From Microvirga rosea (GTDB lineage Bacteria; Pseudomonadota; Alphaproteobacteria; Rhizobiales; Beijerinckiaceae), in assembly GCF_020595095.1 (NCBI RefSeq), contig NZ_JAJDOP010000001.1, positions 806,001-870,000 on the forward strand: a stretch of 64,000 nucleotides of DNA, in the 5' to 3' direction. The notes under the pieces are model-generated. The model did no database searches and was not told where the DNA came from. It saw only the letters and a program-made list of their open reading frames with translations. A program made the translations under genes and the position numbers. Within the stretch, counting starts at the first letter, position 1, and each line of letters begins with the position of its first letter. Of this stretch, positions 58,697 through 64,000 are shown piece by piece.

Positions 58697-60049
58697 ATGC
58701 TGCTTCGGAAACGCGGGCGCATGATTCGGCTCGCCGTTTTTCTCATGGGGCTCGAGACCATGCGCCGTCAGTGGCCATCCTTGGCCGTGCTGGGCGTTCT
58801 GTGGTTCGCCCTTGGCCTCGTGATCATGCTCGATGCCGCGGACGGCATGACGGTCGTCATCACGGAAACCTTCGGCTACCTGCTCGTTGCGGAAGGGCTG
58901 GTGGCCGTGATCTTTTCCCTTGGGCTCGGCCGCCGCGGAAGGTTCTTCCTCGCCCGCGCGCTGGTGATGATGGTGCTGGGGCTGCTCGTCGTCGATCTTC
59001 CGTGGCGCAACGATCTCGCCAACAGCGTGCTGTTCGGAATCGCGTTTCTGCTGGACGGTGCCATCCGGCTCGCGGCCGCGTTCCTGGTGCGTTATTCGCG
59101 CTGGCGGGTCGTGGCGGCGCTGGCGCTGGTGGAAATCGGCCTCGCCGGCCTGGCCTTTTCCAGCTGGCCGATCCCGTACACGAAAACGGTTCCGTTCTGC
59201 ATCGGCGTCGCGCTTTTTCTGTCCGGCTTCACGTTCCTGCGCCTTGCCCTCGGCTTGAGGCGGCTGCCGCCGGCAGCAGGCGCCTGGCCCCTTTTCGCCA
59301 AGAGCCGCTGGCTGCCTCCGCCCGCCGATCCCGCTCTCTTCGTTACGCCGGATGTGCCCGAACTGCTGATGATCCGTGTCTGGACGCCGGCCGGAGCGGC
59401 CCGGGAGGCCCGCTCGGCGCCGGTGGTCGACCGCTATATCGCGGCTGTCGATCGCAACGGTGTCGTATCGACCGGACACGCGGCCCTCGAATGCGGATCG
59501 GATATCTATGTCAGTCATTATCCGGGCACGGAGCTGGACCTGAGCTTGAGCGCGTTCACCCGCGCGCTGCGAGCCGACGCCGCCAACAACATGTCGGGCC
59601 GTTTCCAGCCGTCCTATCCCCACGAATCGGCGCGTTGGCGCGAAGCCGATGCCCTGGTGAAGTTTCACCGCTTCGATGCGGCGAAGCTCCGCGCCCATTG
59701 GTCCGCCTATCGGGAGGACGACACCTACAACCTCACGGACCGGAACTGTTCCGTCGCGGTTGCCCTGGCGCTGGAGGCGGCTTTGGAAGGGGTTCTGGCC
59801 ACCGATAAAGTGTGGCGGCGCTTCATGCGCCTCCTGGTCAATCCGGATCTCTGGTTGGCGGCCGCGCTGCGGGAGCGCGCGGAAGCCATGACGTGGACGC
59901 CCGGCCTCGTCCTGGACTACGCCCATGCCTTGCGCCGTGTCGTGCATCCTGCGGCGCAGCGCTGGCCGGCTAGGATTCATAACGCCCTTCGCGAGCACCG
60001 CCGCGTGCGGGCCGAGCGACAGAACGCCGACGGAACGGCGCCCGTGTAA
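58697..60049 (+). CDS. HdeD-like (DUF308) membrane protein fused to a putative cysteine hydrolase domain
   Basis: A protein of about 450 residues. Residues 25-190 hold six hydrophobic segments in the HdeD/DUF308 pattern (LGVLWFALGLVIM, LLVAEGLVAVIFSLGLG, LVMMVLGLLVVDLPW, FGIAFLLDGAIRLAAAF). A soluble part of about 250 residues follows with conserved-looking VSTGHAALECGSDIYVSHYPG (His261) and YNLTDRNCSVAVALALE (Cys351). A His before a Cys, each in such context, recalls permuted papain-like (NlpC/P60 or DUF4105-type) hydrolases. The start could also be the ATG at 58721. It is alone between rppH and tRNA-Leu. Function unknown; a membrane-anchored amidase or peptidase is an inference. Confidence 0.75.
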   Translation: MLLRKRGRMIRLAVFLMGLETMRRQWPSLAVLGVLWFALGLVIMLDAADGMTVVITETFGYLLVAEGLVAVIFSLGLGRRGRFFLARALVMMVLGLLVVDLPWRNDLANSVLFGIAFLLDGAIRLAAAFLVRYSRWRVVAALALVEIGLAGLAFSSWPIPYTKTVPFCIGVALFLSGFTFLRLALGLRRLPPAAGAWPLFAKSRWLPPPADPALFVTPDVPELLMIRVWTPAGAAREARSAPVVDRYIAAVDRNGVVSTGHAALECGSDIYVSHYPGTELDLSLSAFTRALRADAANNMSGRFQPSYPHESARWREADALVKFHRFDAAKLRAHWSAYREDDTYNLTDRNCSVAVALALEAALEGVLATDKVWRRFMRLLVNPDLWLAAALRERAEAMTWTPGLVLDYAHALRRVVHPAAQRWPARIHNALREHRRVRAERQNADGTAPV

Positions 60050-60073
60050 AGCAGGCTGATGTGCGGGGATATT

Positions 60074-60158
60074 TGGTGCCCCTGGCCGGGATCGAACCAG
60101 CACTCCTTGCGGAACTCGATTTTGAGTCGAGCGCGTCTACCAATTCCGCCACAGGGGC
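60074..60158 (-). tRNA. tRNA-Leu (anticodon CAA)
   Basis: An 85-base class-II tRNA. Acceptor GCCCCTG pairs with CAGGGGC, followed by discriminator A and an encoded CCA. Anticodon stem CTCGA/TCGAG encloses CTCAAAA, giving anticodon CAA (reads UUG). The D-loop TTGGTAGACGC and T-loop TTCGATC are standard for leucine. Confidence 0.95.
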
Positions 60159-60308
60159 AACGCGGGAAGCCGAGTAACACGGGCCAGGAAGGGTGGTCAA
60201 TGCGCTTCGGGCGGAGACGCGCGGCAATAGGGGGCTCTCGCCAGGGCGCGCGGCTTGTGCTCAAAGGGGCACGCCCTTATAGCCTCGGCCGCTGCCTGCT
60301 GGATCATC

Positions 60309-60890
60309 ATGCTCAGACGCCTCTACGACTGGACTCTCTCCCTCGCGGGCAAGCCTTCGGCCCCTTATGCGCTGGCGGCGGTGTCGTTCGCGGAGAGCTC
60401 CTTCTTTCCCGTGCCGCCGGACGTCATGCTGGTGCCGATGATGCTGGCGCGGCCCGACAAGGCCTGGTCCTATGCGCTGATCTGCACCATCGCTTCGGTT
60501 CTCGGCGGGATCCTGGGATATTTCATCGGCCTGCTGCTCTATGATTCCCTCGGCGCCTGGCTGTTCCGGCTCTATGGCCTGGCGGAGGGCGCGGAGACTT
60601 TCCGGCACGGCTATGCGCAGTATGGACACTGGGTCATCCTGCTCAAAGGCCTGACTCCCATTCCCTACAAGCTCGTCACGATCACGTCCGGCTTCGCCGG
60701 ATACAGCCTCGGCTGGTTCATCCTGCTGTCCATCATCACCCGCGGCGCGCGCTTCTTTGTGATCGCCCTTTTGATGAGTCGCTTCGGACCGACGATCAAG
60801 TCTGTGATAGATCGCCATTTCAACCTGGTGGCCATCCTGGCGATCGCGGCCTTTATCGGCGGGTTCGTGGCATTTCGGTATCTGTTCTGA
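60309..60890 (+). CDS. YqaA/DedA-family membrane protein
   Basis: A 193-residue membrane protein of the DedA/VTT superfamily, YqaA type. Seen: SFAESSFFPVPPDVMLVPMML (the acidic re-entrant loop), GGILGYFIGLLLYDSLG and LLKGLTPIPYKLVTITSGFAGY. DedA proteins are thought to move lipid carriers or phospholipids across the membrane. The ATG at 60309 is chosen over earlier in-frame starts because the family begins near LYDWTLSLAGKPSA. The DsbB-like gene follows 11 bases later. Confidence 0.87.
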   Translation: MLRRLYDWTLSLAGKPSAPYALAAVSFAESSFFPVPPDVMLVPMMLARPDKAWSYALICTIASVLGGILGYFIGLLLYDSLGAWLFRLYGLAEGAETFRHGYAQYGHWVILLKGLTPIPYKLVTITSGFAGYSLGWFILLSIITRGARFFVIALLMSRFGPTIKSVIDRHFNLVAILAIAAFIGGFVAFRYLF

Positions 60891-60901
60891 GGAGGATGAG
60901 G

Positions 60902-61390
60902 ATGCGGTCTCGTCTGACGATGCGGCAGGCGGCGCTCGCCCTTGCCCTGGCGGCGGCGGCGGCCGTCGGCGGCGCGCTCGTGTTCCAGCATGTGTGGGGC
61001 TATCAGCCCTGCAAGCTGTGTCTCGAGCAACGCTATCCCTATTATCTCGGAATTCCGCTCGCCCTCGTGACGGCGCTTCTGCCGCCACCCTGGATCAGAA
61101 TCGGCCTGTGGTGCCTCGCGCTGGTGTTTCTCGTCAGCATCGGCATGGGCGTCTACCATGCGGGCGTGGAATGGGGTTTCTGGCTCGGGCCCAGCGATTG
61201 CGGAGGCGGGTCGGCGCCCGGCACGGGCAATGTGGGAGATCTCCTCGGCCAGCTGTCCAATATCCGCGTCGTCAGCTGCACGGAGGCAGCCTGGCGCTTC
61301 CTGGGTCTCTCGCTGGCCGGGTGGAATGCGCTGATCTCCGGAGCCCTCGCGGCCCTGGCGGGCTTCGCCGCCCTGAGGGGCAGGGCTTGA
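60902..61390 (+). CDS. DsbB-like disulfide bond formation protein
   Basis: A 162-residue four-helix membrane protein. The first periplasmic pair is Cys37-X-X-Cys40 (QPCKLC) and the second pair Cys100 and Cys126 (PSDCGGG, VVSCTEA), the arrangement of DsbB, which reoxidises DsbA with quinone. YQPCKLCLEQRYPYY is typical of alphaproteobacterial members. GGAGG six bases before the ATG at 60902 favours it over the ATG at 60896, which abuts the site. It probably shares a message with the YqaA-like gene. Confidence 0.9.
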   Translation: MRSRLTMRQAALALALAAAAAVGGALVFQHVWGYQPCKLCLEQRYPYYLGIPLALVTALLPPPWIRIGLWCLALVFLVSIGMGVYHAGVEWGFWLGPSDCGGGSAPGTGNVGDLLGQLSNIRVVSCTEAAWRFLGLSLAGWNALISGALAALAGFAALRGRA

Positions 61391-61391
61391 T

Positions 61392-61961
61392 TTACGGCTC
61401 CAGCTCGCTGTCCCAATAGAGATAATCCAGCCAGCTGTCGTGGAGATAGTTCGGCGGGAAAAGGCGGCCGTTGGAATGAAGATCGTGAAGGGTCGGGGCG
61501 AAGGGACTTTGCCGTGGCCACATCTCCACGTCGTGCGGCATGCGATCCCCTTTTCTTAAGTTGCAGGGGGCACAGGCGGCGACCACGTTTTCCCAGGTTG
61601 TCTGACCGCCCTTGGAGCGGGGAACGACGTGGTCGAAGGTCAGATCCTCATGGGTGCCGCAATATTGGCAGGTGAAGCGGTCGCGGAGGAAGACGTTGAA
61701 GCGGGTGAAGGCGGGGTTTCGAGAGGGTTTGACGTAGGTCTTGAGGGAGATCACCGAAGGAAGTCGGATCTCGAAGCTCGGACTTCGTACGACTTTATCG
61801 TATTCCGATACGATATTGACCCGATCGAGAAAGACCGCCTTGATCGCATCCTGCCAACACCAGATGGACAAGGGGTAGTAACTCAAAGGCCGGTAATCGG
61901 CATTGAGGACAAGGGCCGGGCAGGCTTCCGGCCGTACAACAGGCTGGACGTGTATCGTCAC
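61392..61961 (-). CDS. HNH endonuclease domain protein
   Basis: A 189-residue HNH protein. The HNH core is TFDHVVPRSKGGQTTWENVVAACAPCN with a zinc ribbon of Cys98, Cys101, Cys130 and Cys133. The N-terminal ALVLNADYRPLSYYPLSIWCWQDAIKAVFLDRV is found in a widespread stand-alone chromosomal HNH family of unknown role, not phage or restriction enzymes. The GTG at 61961 has GGAGGTGAT directly ahead. It converges on the DsbB-like gene. Confidence 0.87.
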   Translation of the reverse strand: MTIHVQPVVRPEACPALVLNADYRPLSYYPLSIWCWQDAIKAVFLDRVNIVSEYDKVVRSPSFEIRLPSVISLKTYVKPSRNPAFTRFNVFLRDRFTCQYCGTHEDLTFDHVVPRSKGGQTTWENVVAACAPCNLRKGDRMPHDVEMWPRQSPFAPTLHDLHSNGRLFPPNYLHDSWLDYLYWDSELEP

Positions 61962-62158
61962 ATCACCTCCTCATGAAGAAGAGCCGCATCCCGTTCCAAT
62001 ATGACTATAGAGAGTGTGACGCTGTTGTGAAGCGCGGGACGCGAGCGACTGTGACGCACCCACAGAAAACGTTCGAAAACAGGGGAGGCGACTTTGGTCA
62101 GGACTGATCGCAGCGGCGGCTTCGAGCCCGGGACGGCTCGGGACACGCGGCCTTCTCC

Positions 62159-62677
62159 ATGAATTTTCTTCACGAAGCCCAGTCCTGGATCGAGCCGATG
62201 ATCATGGCCCACGGCGCGCTGGCTCTGTTCCTGATCCTCTATGGCGAGTCCTTCGGCCTGCCTTTGCCGGGTGAGAGCGCGCTCATCGCTGCGGCCCTGC
62301 TGGCGGCGCATGGGGATCTGCCGATCGGCAGCGTCTTCCTGGCGGCTTGGGGCGGGGCGGTCCTGGGCGACAGTACGGGCTATCTCATCGGCCGATGGGG
62401 CGGGCGCTATGCGCTCAGGCGATATGGCGGGTTCTTCAAGCTCACGCCCGAGCGTCTCGACCACCTTGAAAAGACGGCGCGCGACAGGGGCTTCCTCGTC
62501 GTGTTCACCGCGCGCTTCGTCGTGGTTTTGCGCCAGCTCAACGGCATCGTTGCCGGCTCCGTGGGCATGCCCTGGCCCCACTTCGTGCTCGCGAACGCCC
62601 TGGGCGCCGCACTTTGGGCCGGGCTCTGGAGCTTCGGCCCCTACCTGTTCACGGACTGGTTCCGGCGCTTCCTTTAG
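62159..62677 (+). CDS. DedA-family membrane protein
   Basis: A 172-residue DedA/VTT-superfamily protein. The characteristic loop GESFGLPLPGESALIAAALLA, the GDSTGYLIGRWGG segment and ARFVVVLRQLNGIVAG with the conserved Arg are visible, along with about four to five membrane segments. Likely a lipid or undecaprenyl-phosphate transporter by family. It is convergent with and overlaps the last 29 bases of the cytochrome gene. Confidence 0.88.
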   Translation: MNFLHEAQSWIEPMIMAHGALALFLILYGESFGLPLPGESALIAAALLAAHGDLPIGSVFLAAWGGAVLGDSTGYLIGRWGGRYALRRYGGFFKLTPERLDHLEKTARDRGFLVVFTARFVVVLRQLNGIVAGSVGMPWPHFVLANALGAALWAGLWSFGPYLFTDWFRRFL

Positions 62678-63683
62678 GGGGCTCGGATGACGTGCTTTGC
62701 GCTGCCTTGAGCCGGGCCAGCTCCGCACGGATCGGCCCGAAGGGGCCATAAACATGCTGCTCCCGGTTGAACCCGTCGGCGTAGGGGCCATAGGGCGTAT
62801 CGACGGGCTTTTGCAGAAGGTTCGGATAATCCTTGTCGCTATCGGGCTTTTGCGGCCGGGGCCGCGAAATCACAAAAGCGGCGACATCCCACGCGTCCTC
62901 GGGCCCCAGGCGCGGAAAGAGGTAGTTCGTGCCGTTGGGCATGTTGTCATGGACGAAATTCGCGATCGTCGAGAGCCGGTTCATTCCCGCGCCCGTATTG
63001 AAGGTGTCGGGCCCCCAGAGGGGCGGCACCATGTAGCCGAGATCCGTGCCCGGCAGACTGCGCCTGAGCCCCTGGCCGTCCGTATTGTGGCAGGCCGCGC
63101 AGGTCTGCCGATAGATGGCCTCGCCGCGATGGGGATCGGCGGCGCGTTCCAGCTCCGCGATCCGGCCTGCGCCATAGCCCGTCAAGGTTTCCCCCGGGTT
63201 CACGCCTTGGGACAGAAAATCGATATAGGCCGTGATGGCCTGCATTTCGGGCGCGTCGAGAGGAAGGGGGCGGCCGTTCATGCTGCGCGTCATGCAGGCA
63301 TTGATCCGTTCCGGCAGGGAGATCGGGCGGCCGGTTTCCGCGTCATAGGCGGGAAACTGGTCCTTGAGGCCCCAGAGCGGATTGCCGAACTTCTTGGTGC
63401 CCGCATCAAGATGGCAATTGCGGCAGGCGAGGTTGTTTCCCGCATAGCGTTTGGACGGATCCACGACTTCGGGGCCGATATGGGCGTAGGTCGCGGTGAT
63501 CAGGTCGCGGCCCTGCCGCACCAGCCGTCCGTGGTCGTTGTCGGGGAGCGACCCGAGATCGGGAACATTCCAGAAGGGGTCGGGTGCCGGGGAGGCCGTT
63601 TGCGCAAAAAGAAGTGGCGCTCCGAGACAGAGCGCCAAGGCACAGGTCGCCGCTTGGACGATGATGCGCAGTCTGCTTTTCAT
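62649..63683 (-). CDS. Dihaem cytochrome c, TsdA (thiosulfate dehydrogenase)-like
   Basis: A 344-residue periplasmic cytochrome. A signal peptide covers about residues 1-28. Two haem sites are visible: Cys87-Arg-Asn-Cys90-His91 and Cys195-Ala-Ala-Cys198-His199. Cys130 in ERINACMTRSMNGRPLP matches the Cys that serves as distal ligand of the active-site haem in TsdA thiosulfate dehydrogenases. Met residues after the second haem (218, 234, 248) could ligate it. The expected reaction is two thiosulfate to tetrathionate, or the reverse. The ATG at 63683 is preceded by GGAAGG. Confidence 0.83.
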   Translation of the reverse strand: MKSRLRIIVQAATCALALCLGAPLLFAQTASPAPDPFWNVPDLGSLPDNDHGRLVRQGRDLITATYAHIGPEVVDPSKRYAGNNLACRNCHLDAGTKKFGNPLWGLKDQFPAYDAETGRPISLPERINACMTRSMNGRPLPLDAPEMQAITAYIDFLSQGVNPGETLTGYGAGRIAELERAADPHRGEAIYRQTCAACHNTDGQGLRRSLPGTDLGYMVPPLWGPDTFNTGAGMNRLSTIANFVHDNMPNGTNYLFPRLGPEDAWDVAAFVISRPRPQKPDSDKDYPNLLQKPVDTPYGPYADGFNREQHVYGPFGPIRAELARLKAAQSTSSEPPKGSAGTSP

Positions 63684-63770
63684 GGACCTTCCATCTTCCC
63701 GAACGGAAGCCATGATGCCAGCTGTCAGGGCCGGACGCCAGAACGAAGCTTGACAGGAAAGGCGATGGCT

Positions 63771-64000
63771 TCAGCGGGTCGGGACGGGCTTCTCGCCGCG
63801 GTAGTCATAGAACCCGCGCTTGGCCTTGCGGCCGAGCCAGCCGGCCTCGACATACTTCACGAGGAGCGGGCAGGGGCGATACTTCGAATCGGCCAGGCCT
63901 TCGTGAAGCACCTGCATGACGGACAGGCAGGTATCGAGGCCGATGAAGTCCGCCAGCTGCAGCGGGCCCATGGGATGATTGGCGCCGAGGCGCATCGCCG
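63771..64000 (-). CDS. 3-hydroxyacyl-CoA (3-hydroxybutyryl-CoA) dehydrogenase, C-terminal part
   Basis: Only the last 76 or so codons lie in the window; the gene continues past the right edge. [30 protein letters not shown] and the C-terminal [16 protein letters not shown] are the usual C-terminal domain of 3-hydroxybutyryl-CoA dehydrogenase (Hbd/PaaH). The Rossmann domain is not seen. It works in fatty acid, PHB or phenylacetate-type metabolism. Confidence 0.88.
   Translation of the reverse strand, partial: AMRLGANHPMGPLQLADFIGLDTCLSVMQVLHEGLADSKYRPCPLLVKYVEAGWLGRKAKRGFYDYRGEKPVPTR

Noticed and set aside
61392..61961. HNH protein as a mobile intron or phage endonuclease
   Set aside because: It is a stand-alone gene of a widespread chromosomal HNH family, with no intron, integrase or phage genes nearby.

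Overview
The window looks like chromosome from an alphaproteobacterium of the Hyphomicrobiales (Rhizobiales), possibly near Microvirga or Methylobacteriaceae. The DNA is GC-rich. The right half carries the order tRNA-Ser, rplU, rpmA, GNAT, obgE, proB, proA, nadD, rsfS, rlmH, EnvC-like, ctpA, rppH that is usual in that order. The left two thirds consist of ABC-importer catabolic islands, each with its own LacI or IclR regulator. No insertion sequence, prophage, CRISPR array or rRNA operon was seen.

Layout. 1-134: truncated Fur/Zur-type regulator. 317-7530: sugar island with an RbsABC-type importer, a Gfo/Idh/MocA dehydrogenase, a TIM-barrel isomerase and a divergent LacI regulator with a perfect operator. 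7699-18334: Dpp-type importer with a COG3964-type amidohydrolase, a RidA protein, an IclR regulator, a SelA-like PLP enzyme and an amidase; it reads as an uncharacterised route for an amide- or amino-acid-like compound. 18385-21197: a Tyr/Gly-rich exported protein, a phosphoribosyltransferase and an M20 amidohydrolase. 21202-29807: purine nucleoside island with adenine deaminase, nucleoside hydrolase, a PotABCD-like importer, a LacI regulator and ribokinase. 29940-44032: LacI regulator and a complete candidate sulfoquinovose Entner-Doudoroff (sulfo-ED) operon: importer, sulfogluconate dehydratase, KDSG aldolase, lactonase, sulfoquinovose dehydrogenase, GH31 sulfoquinovosidase with the full KERWY substrate signature, TauE/SafE exporter and sulfolactaldehyde dehydrogenase. 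44340-63683: housekeeping block with a membrane-less FtsK-type translocase, tRNA-Ser(CGA), the ribosomal/proline/NAD/peptidoglycan genes, an HdeD-like membrane protein fused to a putative cysteine hydrolase, tRNA-Leu(CAA), two DedA-type proteins, a DsbB-like protein, an HNH endonuclease and a TsdA-like dihaem cytochrome. 63771-64000: edge of a 3-hydroxyacyl-CoA dehydrogenase.

How the genes work together. In the sulfo-ED operon the importer brings in sulfoquinovose or its glycosides, the GH31 enzyme frees sulfoquinovose, four enzymes convert it to pyruvate and sulfolactaldehyde, the last dehydrogenase makes sulfolactate and the TauE/SafE protein exports it. In the purine island nucleosides are split to base and ribose, adenine is deaminated and ribose is phosphorylated. 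All four importer operons carry a perfect hairpin just after the substrate-binding-protein gene, which suggests a shared way of making more binding protein than membrane components.
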